Below are positions 1 through 7,725 of a stretch of DNA of 40,282 nt, one piece after another. The DNA is from Planctomycetota bacterium (GTDB lineage Bacteria > Planctomycetota > Planctomycetia > Gemmatales > Gemmataceae). Under the pieces are notes generated by a model. It saw only the letters and a list, made by a program, of their open reading frames with translations, had not been told where the DNA came from and ran no database searches. Position 1 is the first letter of the stretch. The number at the start of each line of letters is the position of its first letter. Position numbers and translations under genes: made by a program. The stretch is taken from the NCBI GenBank assembly GCA_029777335.1, contig JAKOSN010000033.1:1-40282 (forward strand), in the 5' to 3' direction.

Positions 1-189
1 CATCTGCATGACGAAGTGGAAGTCCTGCACGCTGACCTTGCCAGCGCCACCACCCCCACCCCCAGCATGCGCTCCCATCTGGCTCTCACCCCAGCTCCAC
101 GATTCGACATCGATTTCGTCCTCGTGGCTCTTCTGCGTCGATTCGCCTGGGATCCCATCGATCTTCAGAAAATAGTCTACTGCTGCCAT
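1..189 (-). CDS. hcp: Hcp, T6SS tube protein (partial, 3' end off window)
   Basis: Hcp forms the hexameric rings of the T6SS inner tube that is pushed out by sheath contraction. Only the first 63 codons are visible. They begin MAAVDYFLKIDGIPGES and include the sequence IDVESWSWGESQ, a Gly-rich loop, then GKVSVQDFHFVMQM. This order (strand, SWSWG, Gly-rich loop, DFHF) is characteristic of the Hcp1/DUF796 family. The ATG at 189 is preceded by AGGAG about 8 bases upstream. The gene lies 309 bases downstream of tssC on the same strand, so it belongs to the same sheath/tube block but may have its own leader. The rest of the gene, and possibly tssE, tssF, tssG and clpV, would be to the left of the window. 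Confidence 0.93.
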   Translation of the reverse strand, partial: MAAVDYFLKIDGIPGESTQKSHEDEIDVESWSWGESQMGAHAGGGGGGAGKVSVQDFHFVMQM

Positions 190-498
190 CGTCAATCTCC
201 TGGCAGAACAAAGATTGGGCCGTCCTTGTCGTGTGCGGTTCTCGTGCCACGCCGGGGACAGCTGAACCGGCGATTCCTGGGCAGGAGAGGCAGAAGGCGA
301 GGGAGGGTTCCCTCACAATTACTTATGCATCTCGTGTGCCGTAACTGGCTCTGTAGGGGTATCCGACTTCGAAAGACCAACCGGACAGGAAGTGTGTCTT
401 TTTTTTCCGACTCGGGTCTTTCCCGAGCACAGAGGGAACAGGGGGGGTACGAGGCTCTTCCCGGAGGACCGCACCACCCCTGCTCCACAGAAGAGAGG
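190..498. other. Intergenic tssC-hcp spacer, 309 bases
   Basis: No gene is supported here. The spacer contains a perfect 6-bp inverted repeat at 411-427 (CTCGGG, loop TCTTT, CCCGAG) next to a run of eight T on the plus strand at 399-406. Read on the minus strand, the hairpin is followed by A, not T, so it is not a standard terminator for tssC. A long leader or processing site for hcp, which is often expressed more highly than its neighbours, would fit but is not shown. No convincing -35/-10 pair was found for hcp. Confidence 0.5.
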
Positions 499-1998
499 TT
501 AGCCACCCCCCTTGTTGGGGACTTCCGCTACCAGGCTGAAGGCCGCATCCATCCCCTCGAACTGGAAATGGGGTCGCAGAAACGCCTTGGCGGTGAACCA
601 CCCTGGGCGACCCGGAATCTCGGTGACCTCGATGGACGCCTGCGCCAGCGGGCGCTGGGCACGCATTTCCTCTCCGGCCGTGGCGGGATCGCACACGTAG
701 TTGTTGATCCAGTCATTCAGCCAGGCACGGCAATCGGCGACCTCCATGATGGCGCCAATCCGGTCGCGCGTCATCGCCTTGAGATAGTGCGCGAATCGGG
801 ACACCGACATGATCAGGTTGAGCTTCGACGACAGTTCCGCATTCGCCTTGTCGCGGGGGTCGAAGTAGTCCTGTGGCTTGTTGCAGGTCTGAGAACCGAT
901 GAATGCTGCACAATCACGATGCTTGTAGTGAATGAGGGGAAGGAACCCCAGGCTGGAAAGCTCGTATTCGCGGCGATCGGTGATGCCGATCTCGGTGGGA
1001 CATTTCATTGCCACCGAGCCGTCATCGGTCTTGAAGGTGTGGACCGGAAGCCCTTCCACCAGACCTCCGCCCTCAACGCCGCGCGTACGCCCAAACCACC
1101 CATCGATCGAGAACGCATGGGTCACGCGGACGGCGTAGGCCCAGGCGGAGTTCATCCACAGATACCGGGAATGCTCCTTGCCATCGACGTTTTCTTCGTA
1201 GTTGAACTCGTCGACCTGGGTGAAATTCTTCCCATAGGGAAGACGTCCAAGGACCCGCGGCATGGTGAGCGCGAGATAGCGCGAGTCCGGGGATTCCCGG
1301 AACGAACGCCAGCTGGTGTGCTCGACCCCACGGAAAATCCCGGCCAGGTCGCGGACATCGCCGAGTTCGGTGAAGCTCTTCATGCGGAACATCTCCGGGG
1401 AGACGGCCGCCACGAAGGGCGCGTGCGCCGAGGCGGCGATCCCGGAGATTTTTTGCAGCATCAGCACATCTTCAGCCTTGTAGGAGAAGTCATAATCCCC
1501 CACCAGCATGCCATATGGATGCCCACCGAGAATGCCGTATTCCTCCTCGTAGATCTTCTTGAAGAGCCCGCTCTGGTCGAACTCGACGGCGCGCTCCAGA
1601 TCCTTGAAGAGTTCGCGTTTGGTGGCATTGAAGACGCGAATGTGCAGATTGTCGCCCGTCTCGGAATTATGCACCAGATACTTCAAACCGCGCCAGGTGC
1701 CTTCCAGCTTCTGGAAGTCGGCGTGGTGCAGCACCTCGTCGAGTTGCGCACTCAGTTTTTTGTCGATCTCGCCAATCCAGTATTTCACCGTGCGATCGAC
1801 GTTGTTGGCAACGACAGGGCCCATGCGGACCGCCTGACGAAGGAACTCGTCGAAATACGAACGCACCTGGTTGACTTCGCGCTCCTCGGTGACATTGGCC
1901 TCGTCACAGAAGGTGCGGACCATACGGTCGTAATCGGTTTCGGAAGCCTCCTGGGTCGCAGGGGCAGCAGCCCGAGCCTGTTCTTCAGCCGCACTCAT
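499..1998 (-). CDS. tssC: TssC (VipB/ImpC), T6SS contractile sheath large subunit
   Basis: TssC pairs with TssB to build the contractile sheath around the Hcp tube in the cytoplasm. The 499-residue length matches the family. Family features seen are DFQKLEGTWRGLKYLV near residues 94-109, then LGGHPYGMLVGDYDF near 157-171, and a C-terminal region with EVTEIPGRPGWFTAKAFLRP just before the end. The ATG overlaps the tssB stop by four bases (ATGA), so the two are translationally coupled, which fits their 1:1 assembly. The gene is the third of tssA-tssB-tssC. The C-terminus (PNKGGG) is short, and nothing suggests truncation. Confidence 0.97.
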   Translation of the reverse strand: MSAAEEQARAAAPATQEASETDYDRMVRTFCDEANVTEEREVNQVRSYFDEFLRQAVRMGPVVANNVDRTVKYWIGEIDKKLSAQLDEVLHHADFQKLEGTWRGLKYLVHNSETGDNLHIRVFNATKRELFKDLERAVEFDQSGLFKKIYEEEYGILGGHPYGMLVGDYDFSYKAEDVLMLQKISGIAASAHAPFVAAVSPEMFRMKSFTELGDVRDLAGIFRGVEHTSWRSFRESPDSRYLALTMPRVLGRLPYGKNFTQVDEFNYEENVDGKEHSRYLWMNSAWAYAVRVTHAFSIDGWFGRTRGVEGGGLVEGLPVHTFKTDDGSVAMKCPTEIGITDRREYELSSLGFLPLIHYKHRDCAAFIGSQTCNKPQDYFDPRDKANAELSSKLNLIMSVSRFAHYLKAMTRDRIGAIMEVADCRAWLNDWINNYVCDPATAGEEMRAQRPLAQASIEVTEIPGRPGWFTAKAFLRPHFQFEGMDAAFSLVAEVPNKGGG

Positions 1999-2525
1999 TG
2001 GGATTCCTCCGTGCTCGGGGCCTTGGAATCGACAAGTCCACGTCCCTCAGCGAGGGTCTGGGTTTTCTGCATGTTCTCAAGAAGTTGTTCGAGGAGTTTT
2101 TCGGATTCATTTTTGCCGCCCGTGAGGGCGAGCAGTTCGCTCAGCCGTTGCCGCATATCGAGCAGTTCCTTCAGCTGGGGGATCTGCTTGGCAACATTCG
2201 CGGGCTCGAAATCGTCCAGCGACTTGAAGTTCAGCTCCACCCCGATTTGACTGTCGCTGCCGGTTAACCGATCGGGAACCTTCAACACCAGGCGCGGGGT
2301 CTGCTTCTTGAGCACCTCGTTGAAGTTATCGCGGTCGATCTCGATAAAGGCGCGCTGACCGACGGGTTTCAGGGGGGTTTTCGGTTGGCCCGAGAGGTCC
2401 GCCAGCACCCCGACCACGAAGGGGAGGTGCTTCTTGACCATCCCATTGGGGGTGTAGACCTCATAGGTGATGTTCACGCGCGGACGGCGAACCCGTTCGA
2501 GGGTTTTCTGCTGACTTTCCGGCAT
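1995..2525 (-). CDS. tssB: TssB (VipA/ImpB), T6SS contractile sheath small subunit
   Basis: TssB is the small sheath subunit whose C-terminal helices and strands interlock with TssC. The 176-residue protein starts MPESQQKTLERVRRPRVNI and continues with a VVGVLADLSG segment (about residues 37-46), an AFIEIDRDNF segment and a helical C-terminal half (KQIPQLKELLDMRQRLSEL), all as in the ImpB/VipA family. The C-terminal tail is longer and more polar than in many TssB. It follows tssA by 34 bases and overlaps tssC by four bases. Confidence 0.96.
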   Translation of the reverse strand: MPESQQKTLERVRRPRVNITYEVYTPNGMVKKHLPFVVGVLADLSGQPKTPLKPVGQRAFIEIDRDNFNEVLKKQTPRLVLKVPDRLTGSDSQIGVELNFKSLDDFEPANVAKQIPQLKELLDMRQRLSELLALTGGKNESEKLLEQLLENMQKTQTLAEGRGLVDSKAPSTEESQ

Positions 2526-2559
2526 GGCGGATACCTCGTGATAGAGTGTGCGAAATCAG

Positions 2560-3600
2560 CTACGAACCCTCGCTCTCGGTCGAGGAACCTTGATCCTCTT
2601 TCAAACCAAATTCTCGACTCAATTCGGCGAGGACGTTCGCATCGCGTACCAGAGCACGGATCAGCTTGTCAAAAGGCAAATGCCCCAGTTCCACGGCTCG
2701 TTCCAGGAGGTAGGGGATGGGGCTGTGTGGCTCCAGTTGACGCAAAATCTGGGCGATCCTGGCAATCTGCTGGTAGGCGGCCTCTCGGGTCGCGGGGATT
2801 TTCAGTCGCATCCCCGGTCCCTCGTGACCGCCTTCTCCTTCCTCGGCTGCTTCCACATCCGACGTCGCCGAGGGAGGTGGGGCGCGCAGGTCCAGCACAT
2901 CTTGCACAAGTTTTTGGCATTGCTGCACTGCCTGGCGGAGACCACTCAGATCCGGCTTATTTTCGGCCATCCGCTCTTGCAGGAGCTGATCGAGCGTATC
3001 CCAATCGCTCAGGATCTCGGTCATGAGTTCGACGAGTTCCTGGCAGTGTTCGGTCCTCGTTTCGCTGATCGCCTCATCCAGTGCAGCTTTTTCACCCTCG
3101 CGCCCTGGTTTTTGCGCCTGTTCCCAGTGCAGATAACTGAATCCTTGCTCGCGGGTCCCAAAGAGCGGCAAGAACCGCACCATGTTGGGGAAGAACGGTT
3201 TGGTTGTGTTGTTCGCCAACCATTCAAAAGGCCCACAACGAATGGTCAGATCCCCATCTTCGATGACGGGATTGAGCCGGTCCCAGCATTGCTCCACCAG
3301 CATGCGCAGCAGTTTGATTCCGTCCCGAAGCCCTTCAAAGCCGTATTGTTGCGTCAGCGCCTCGATCAGGCGCGTCGCAATGATCAGATCCTTTGTCTTG
3401 GTACTAAGGATTTCCTGAGTCTCATTGATGATGGTGCGCCAGTCCGGCGGAACGCGCGCATTGGGATTGTGCGGATCGGCGCGTGGCGTGCGCGCATTAT
3501 CGATCTGCTGGCGGAGGTCGTACATGACAGGTCCGGCTGGATCGTCCTCTGCGATGGGGCGCAGCAGCGCTTCGTAGTCGTCAATGTGAGGCTCAACCAT
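2560..3600 (-). CDS. tssA: TssA (ImpA family), T6SS baseplate/sheath cap protein
   Basis: TssA proteins carry an N-terminal ImpA_N domain and prime or cap sheath and tube assembly. The 346-residue protein has the ImpA_N pattern in its first 150 residues (PIAEDDPAGPVMYD near the start, then WRTIINETQEILS, then GPFEWLANN). A Pro/Glu-rich linker follows near residues 230-265. The C-terminal helical segment contains REAAYQQIARIAQILRQLEP and HSPIPYLLERAVELG, as in the VasJ-like class of TssA. It is the first gene of tssA-tssB-tssC, with an AT-richer leader of about 120 bases before the terminator of the upstream gene. Confidence 0.93.
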   Translation of the reverse strand: MVEPHIDDYEALLRPIAEDDPAGPVMYDLRQQIDNARTPRADPHNPNARVPPDWRTIINETQEILSTKTKDLIIATRLIEALTQQYGFEGLRDGIKLLRMLVEQCWDRLNPVIEDGDLTIRCGPFEWLANNTTKPFFPNMVRFLPLFGTREQGFSYLHWEQAQKPGREGEKAALDEAISETRTEHCQELVELMTEILSDWDTLDQLLQERMAENKPDLSGLRQAVQQCQKLVQDVLDLRAPPPSATSDVEAAEEGEGGHEGPGMRLKIPATREAAYQQIARIAQILRQLEPHSPIPYLLERAVELGHLPFDKLIRALVRDANVLAELSREFGLKEDQGSSTESEGS

Positions 3601-3657
3601 GGAGTACCTGAAGCGTACATGAGCCGGTAGATCTCTATTGGTGCGGGTTTGAGTTTG

Positions 3658-3685
3658 TTTCTAACAGATGTGATGGGGAATGCAA
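3658..3685 (-). promoter_or_regulatory. Possible promoter of tssABC
   Basis: On the minus strand a TTGCAT (3680-3685) and a TAGAAA (3658-3663) are 16 bases apart, and the second is preceded by TG one base upstream (extended -10 form). The start of tssA lies about 58 bases further on. The boxes are weak matches to the sigma-70 consensus. They fall in the only AT-richer stretch between the upstream terminator and tssA. Confidence 0.3.
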
Positions 3686-3720
3686 GGTATTTTCGGAAGG
3701 TGGCAAAGTTTACCTCCACG

Positions 3721-3760
3721 AAAAAAGCCAGGTCGCTCTCGTGGGAGAGAGCGACCTGGC
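3721..3760 (-). terminator. Strong rho-independent terminator of the HEAT-like gene
   Basis: A perfect 14-bp inverted repeat (3727-3740 with 3747-3760, six-base loop) is followed on the minus strand by six T (plus-strand A run 3721-3726). It sits 27 bases past the stop of the HEAT-like gene at 3787. It should separate that gene from tssABC downstream, making tssABC an independent unit. Confidence 0.93.
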
Positions 3761-3786
3761 CAAAAAGCGAAGGCTGGCGTGTGGGG

Positions 3787-5100
3787 TTATTCCTTGTCGG
3801 CGGTCAGACGATCGTGCGGCTCATCCGCGGCGAAGGAACTGGCCTGGGGCTTCCTGACCGGAGCCGAGCGATAGGCCGTCGAGGCAGGACGCGGGACCGA
3901 GTACGGCGTGGTCGGGCTCACCTGCGTTTGCGGTTGTCCCACCGGCATCGGACGGACCGTTGGCTGCACTCCGACAGGCACCATGGCAGGCTGAACATAG
4001 TTGGTCTGCACACCCGAGCGGACCGCAGTCGGTTGAATGGTGGACGGGTGAGCGCCCTGAACCGGAGCCACCTGCACGGCGCGGAGAACTCCGCCCGACT
4101 GAGCCGGAACCTGGTGCGCGGCTTGCACCGGAGCCGGAGTAGGAGCGCTGGGAGCGACGGTCGCGTGAGTGATGATCTCGAAGACACTGCGGGAGCCCGA
4201 CGGCGGCATGTCACCCCAGACAACGGGTTGCTGGGCCTTTTCCAGGACGCGCTTGGCATCGGTGATCAGCTTCTGCCGACTGACATTGTGCAGTCCCCGA
4301 TAGTATTCAAGGGTACGCTCCGCACTGGGCGCGCCCCCGTTGCCCTGTTTGGGCTCACCATTCTTGCGTTGCTCTTCCTTGGATTTCTCCTCCTCCTTGG
4401 CCTTGGCAGGTTCGGCGGTGGTGATTTCGCAGTAGCAGGAAACACAATGTTCGAGAGCGGCCCGTGCAGCGGCCCGCACTCGTGGGGAACGCTCGACCGG
4501 GTTGTGATCCTCGTCGGAACACCCGACGGCGATCGTGAGCGCCTTGATGGTCGCCTTGGTGCAGCAGCACCCACTTCCCAGAGACATGGCCGCTTCCATG
4601 CGGACGCATTCATTGCGATCGGCGCGAAGGCCGGCGATCAGCGCTTCCTGGGCCTCGGGCCACCAGCGGCAATCAACAGTGCCAAGATACCGCATGGCGG
4701 CCCGGCGCGCCTTGGCTTCCTTTTCGTCCTTCATGATCTGGGCGGCCGCCCCCTCGGCACTGGTGGGCGACATCTTCAGCGCAGCGGGCGAGATAGCCGG
4801 ACAGAAATCGGGGATGATGCCGCCCGTCAACGCACTGGCGGGTTTGAGGCTGTTATTGAGCAGCTGAAAGAGCTTGCAGCTGCACAACTTGGCCCGACAG
4901 GCGGCCTTCTGCTCGGGAGTCATACAGAAGAAGGACCAGAGATTCTTGGCCCCGCCCGCCGCGCCACCGGCTGCACCAACTCCTGCGGCAGCGGCAGGGG
5001 GCGGAGGGGCGCCGACTCCTGGGATGTCCTGGGCCCATCCCCCGACGCCACAGGTCAGTAGCAACGCCAGGCCGAGGCTTCCCTGTTTCCACATGCTCAT
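3787..5100 (-). CDS. Secreted Cys-rich HEAT-like repeat protein, planctomycete type
   Basis: Function unknown. The 437-residue product starts MSMWKQGSLGLALLLTCGVG and has a signal peptide that probably ends after GWAQ (residue 24). A short Pro/Ala/Gly-rich linker follows, then a Cys-rich segment near residues 53-78 (FFCMTPEQKAAC, then LCSCKLFQLL). The central helical repeats resemble HEAT or armadillo units (RRAAMRYLGTVDC, VRMEAAMSLG, VRAAARAALEHC), with further Cys clusters (GCCCTK and CVSCYC). The C-terminal 120 residues are low-complexity Pro/Gln/Val-rich. The order signal, Cys motif, HEAT is a pattern I associate with planctomycete envelope proteins. It is transcribed divergently from the Cys-rich outer-membrane gene at 5511 and ends in its own terminator. 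Confidence 0.75.
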   Translation of the reverse strand: MSMWKQGSLGLALLLTCGVGGWAQDIPGVGAPPPPAAAAGVGAAGGAAGGAKNLWSFFCMTPEQKAACRAKLCSCKLFQLLNNSLKPASALTGGIIPDFCPAISPAALKMSPTSAEGAAAQIMKDEKEAKARRAAMRYLGTVDCRWWPEAQEALIAGLRADRNECVRMEAAMSLGSGCCCTKATIKALTIAVGCSDEDHNPVERSPRVRAAARAALEHCVSCYCEITTAEPAKAKEEEKSKEEQRKNGEPKQGNGGAPSAERTLEYYRGLHNVSRQKLITDAKRVLEKAQQPVVWGDMPPSGSRSVFEIITHATVAPSAPTPAPVQAAHQVPAQSGGVLRAVQVAPVQGAHPSTIQPTAVRSGVQTNYVQPAMVPVGVQPTVRPMPVGQPQTQVSPTTPYSVPRPASTAYRSAPVRKPQASSFAADEPHDRLTADKE

Positions 5101-5510
5101 GGATCCTCTTCCTCCAGGATCGGGGCTCGAGATCGCGGTCCCCGCCGTGTCGGGAACGCGTGGCCTTCGAACGGGGCCAGTTCGTTTTCGGTTCTAGCCT
5201 TCTTCTTCGACCTCTCGGGTGGGCAATCTTGAGGATTGTGCGGTCTCTAGCGAATTGCGCGGATGCAATGCGTGCCAGCAAGGTCCCTTGAAATAGGCAG
5301 TTCCATACTTTCCCTCCAATTGCTCTTGACAGCAAAACAGACACAACACGCAAAAGCAGAGAAATCGTCGAAGGTTGGCGCCTTTCAGGTCGATACCTTG
5401 AATGAGCGGTTGCAAAACTCTCAAAATCGACCCAACGGCATTTGATGGCACCAGGCCGCCTGCTACTGCTTGTCAGCCTAGCAGTCGGAACTTGGGGAAG
5501 GAGTTTGGAG
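5101..5510. other. Divergent intergenic region, 410 bases
   Basis: This region separates the minus-strand HEAT-like gene from the plus-strand outer-membrane gene and must hold both promoters. A consensus TTGACA is present at 5326-5331 on the plus strand, but there is no good -10 box at 16-18 bases. The ribosome-binding site of the plus-strand gene (AAGGAG at 5498-5503) lies at its right end. No inverted repeat long enough to call an operator was seen. Confidence 0.5.
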
Positions 5511-6773
5511 ATGAGTGGCAGGCGAGTTGACAAACGATCCATCCGTGGGTGGGTGCTCGGGCTGACCATGACGATGCTGCTCGGCCTGACTCCTGCCGTC
5601 CGCGCTGCGGAACCCAGCGGGGATGGCCCCAGTATGCCCCCGGTCCCCAGCACGACCCAACCGAGCAGTGACTCGGGGATTCAGCTGACCGGGTGCCCCA
5701 GTTGCGGCACCGCTGGCGGAATCCTCGGCATGCATTCGCCTGGGATTGTTCAGGGCGACGTGGGGGGGGGCTGTGCCGATTGTGGCGACGACGATTGTTG
5801 CTGCGGCGGCTGCTGTGGCGGCGAATGCTATCCGGGCCACAAACCCTGCGATTGTTGTGGCTGCTTTGGCAATGGTGTGGCTGGTCGTCTGGCAGGAGCG
5901 TTCTACCAGGCGGTCTGCTGTCCGGATCCGTGCTATGAACCGCGCTGGGTCGCCCTCACCGATTCGGCGTTCTTTGTCGATTCCGCGCGGCCGATCACCC
6001 AGATGCGCCTGCGCACCGACTTCGGCTGGAATCTCCAGTTCCCCGATCGCTCCGAGTACTACTGGGCGCGTATTGGGCAGAAAGGGCCGAGTGCTCCGAA
6101 CAATCAGAAGATTGGCGAAACCGCGCTCGATGCGCAGGATCTGCGGTATTACACAGAAGGAGCGATCGAACGGTTCAGCTTCTTCATCGACATGGGCTTC
6201 CGCCACACGCAGCCGGAAGTCTTCGGAGGCGCCTCGGGGTTCAGCGACATGGTCATCGGTACCAAGTCGGTGTTGGTCGATTCCGAGATGATCCTTTGCA
6301 CCTTCCAGTTCAAGACGTTCCTCCCCACCGGGAACGCCATCAAGGGACTGGGGACGGGCCACACCTCCCTCGAACCGTCGATGTTGTTCGCCCTGAAGTT
6401 GACTCCCGATCTGTACCTGCAAGGCCAGCTGTCGTACTTCTTCCCGCTTGGAGGGACCGATGGCCTGCAAGGATCGGTGTTTCACTACCACTTCGCTCTG
6501 AACCAGAACCTGTGGAAATGTGGCGAGGGGGTGAAGGTGATCGGTACGCTGGGCTTCAATGGCTACAAGTTCTTGAACGGAGCTTACACCAGCCCGGCCA
6601 ACTCGGCGATCACCTTCCCGAGCAACACGGTCGGCGACATCTTTGAAGTCGGTCCGGGAGCGCGGCTGGTGCTCTGTGATAAGATCGACTTTGGCGTGGG
6701 GAGTTCGTTCTCGCTGACGGGCGACCACCTCTACCGCGATATCGTGCGAGCCGAGTTCCGCTGGCGCTTCTAA
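5511..6773 (+). CDS. Outer-membrane beta-barrel-like protein with Cys-rich N-terminal domain
   Basis: Function unknown. I chose the ATG at 5511 because AAGGAG lies seven bases upstream and because the product then starts with a good signal peptide (LGLTMTMLLGLTPAVRAA, residues 16-33). Residues 62-141 contain 17 cysteines, many in CC or CCC runs separated by Gly. The remaining 270 residues look like an outer-membrane barrel: alternating hydrophobic strands, a repeated aromatic/Gly pattern, and a last strand ending in FRWRF, the terminal Phe being typical of outer-membrane insertion. Planctomycete homologues with this Cys-rich/barrel design are familiar to me only as unnamed proteins. A run of nine G at 5762-5770 lies in the Cys-rich part. 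It is followed by a strong terminator. Confidence 0.78.
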   Translation: MSGRRVDKRSIRGWVLGLTMTMLLGLTPAVRAAEPSGDGPSMPPVPSTTQPSSDSGIQLTGCPSCGTAGGILGMHSPGIVQGDVGGGCADCGDDDCCCGGCCGGECYPGHKPCDCCGCFGNGVAGRLAGAFYQAVCCPDPCYEPRWVALTDSAFFVDSARPITQMRLRTDFGWNLQFPDRSEYYWARIGQKGPSAPNNQKIGETALDAQDLRYYTEGAIERFSFFIDMGFRHTQPEVFGGASGFSDMVIGTKSVLVDSEMILCTFQFKTFLPTGNAIKGLGTGHTSLEPSMLFALKLTPDLYLQGQLSYFFPLGGTDGLQGSVFHYHFALNQNLWKCGEGVKVIGTLGFNGYKFLNGAYTSPANSAITFPSNTVGDIFEVGPGARLVLCDKIDFGVGSSFSLTGDHLYRDIVRAEFRWRF

Positions 6774-6798
6774 GCCAACTGCACTCCGCAAAGAGAAG

Positions 6799-6831
6799 AA
6801 ACCCCGGGGAGTCTTACTCTCCGGGGTTTTT
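6799..6831 (+). terminator. Rho-independent terminator, possibly bidirectional
   Basis: The arms 6799-6812 and 6816-6829 pair over about 14 bp with one G-U pair and a three-base loop, followed by T at 6827-6831. It ends the outer-membrane gene (stop at 6773). On the minus strand the same stem is followed by TTTCTTCTCTTT, so it may also stop the vgrG-DUF-PAAR transcript, which ends at 6848. Confidence 0.92.
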
Positions 6832-6847
6832 CGCCTTCGCCCACAAA

Positions 6848-7135
6848 TTACCCGATCAACACGGTCGGACAGCCAAGGATGATCGCACCCCCGTGAGCAG
6901 TCATATCACCCAGGCGCGCGGCGGGCATTCCTCCAATCAGGACCTTGAAACTCCCCAGTGCGATCACATCGGGCGGGCCCACACAGGTGGCCATATCGCC
7001 CACCCGAGCCGCCGGCATCCCCCCAATCAGCACGGGAATGCCTCCCGGCGGGAGAATCGGTCCGCCGACATGCGGGACCACCCCGGTCACCATGGGACAG
7101 ACATGCATATCACCCACGCGCGCTGCTGGCATCAT
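6848..7135 (-). CDS. PAAR-domain protein, T6SS spike tip
   Basis: PAAR proteins form the sharp metal-binding cone on the VgrG trimer. The 95-residue product is a PAAR domain alone, with no effector extension. It has three copies of a PAAR[VL]GDM motif (residues about 3-9, 39-45 and 77-83), the first two followed by HVCP and ATC and the third by TAHGG; these His and Cys residues are candidates for zinc binding. It lies 12 bases after the DUF6931-like gene and is the last gene of the vgrG unit. A second in-frame ATG one codon downstream would change little. Confidence 0.93.
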   Translation of the reverse strand: MMPAARVGDMHVCPMVTGVVPHVGGPILPPGGIPVLIGGMPAARVGDMATCVGPPDVIALGSFKVLIGGMPAARLGDMTAHGGAIILGCPTVLIG

Positions 7136-7147
7136 GGCTCACCTCGG

Positions 7148-7708
7148 TCATTTCCACTTGTTGGTCCCGTTCCCCACCTCGATTCCCAGGGCACAAAAAC
7201 GCTTGTGCCGCTCGGGCGCCTTGGCCGGATCGATTTGCACCGCCGCCAACATCACGGCACCGGCCACCATTTCGCCCGTGAGATGGTCTGCGGGCGGGAC
7301 AGCGGGGACGTTGGGGGGGGCCAAACTTCCGCCCGAGAAAAACACAGCCATGGCGGCACACCCCGCTGGGTTACTGAGCTCGGCGGCTTCCGCGGCCTTC
7401 TGCGCCGCCCGCCGATTATCCTCGCTGGGATCGTTCACCCATTTCTCGGCGCTCTGCAAGGCCGCTGTGATCTTCGGCTCGGGATTGGCAGGGAGCACCT
7501 GGCGAGCACATTGACAGGCCCACCAGACTCCTTCCCGCTTGGGGAGCGCCTGGGCCAGAAACCGGATCGCATCGAGTTCGAACCCCTTGGCCAGGAGTTG
7601 ATCGACATACTGCCGGGGAGCCAGCGCGTCACGCGGGAGTTTCTTGGCCTCGTCGCTCAGGGCGACCCTGGTGCAAATGTCCGGGGTCTTTGCCGTCACC
7701 TTGATCAT
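7148..7708 (-). CDS. DUF6931-like small protein between vgrG and PAAR
   Basis: The 186-residue product has no signal peptide or membrane helix. It starts with MIKVTAKTPDICTRVALS. A helical middle part follows (PRQYVDQLLAKGFELDAIRF, then VWWACQCARQVL, then WVNDPSEDNRRAAQKAAEAA). Near residues 117-130 the sequence NPAGCAAMAVFFSG is conserved-looking, and near 149 GEMVAGAVMLAAV. I recall this pattern as DUF6931, a family seen near T6SS spike genes; the family number is from memory. Its place between vgrG and PAAR, with gaps of 17 and 12 bases, suggests an adaptor or chaperone for loading the spike, by analogy with DUF1795/DUF4123/DUF2169 proteins. It could also be an effector. GGGAG lies about nine bases before the ATG. 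Confidence 0.7.
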   Translation of the reverse strand: MIKVTAKTPDICTRVALSDEAKKLPRDALAPRQYVDQLLAKGFELDAIRFLAQALPKREGVWWACQCARQVLPANPEPKITAALQSAEKWVNDPSEDNRRAAQKAAEAAELSNPAGCAAMAVFFSGGSLAPPNVPAVPPADHLTGEMVAGAVMLAAVQIDPAKAPERHKRFCALGIEVGNGTNKWK

Positions 7709-7725
7709 CGTCCTGTCTCCCAGGC

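Noticed and set aside
399..427. Hairpin with a T run between tssC and hcp as a terminator
   Set aside because: The T run precedes the stem on the plus strand and becomes an A run after it on the minus strand, so it is the wrong arrangement for either direction.
16..2250. Long plus-strand open frame (744 codons) opposite tssC and tssB
   Set aside because: It is antisense to two clear sheath genes, has no recognisable motif, and its composition is that expected from the reverse complement of GC-rich coding sequence.
5194..5451. 85-codon minus-strand frame with a Cys-rich hydrophobic segment, upstream of the HEAT-like gene
   Set aside because: The start would be a GTG with no ribosome-binding site, and there is no support beyond the open frame. 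The Cys-rich segment is suggestive, so a homology search would be worthwhile.
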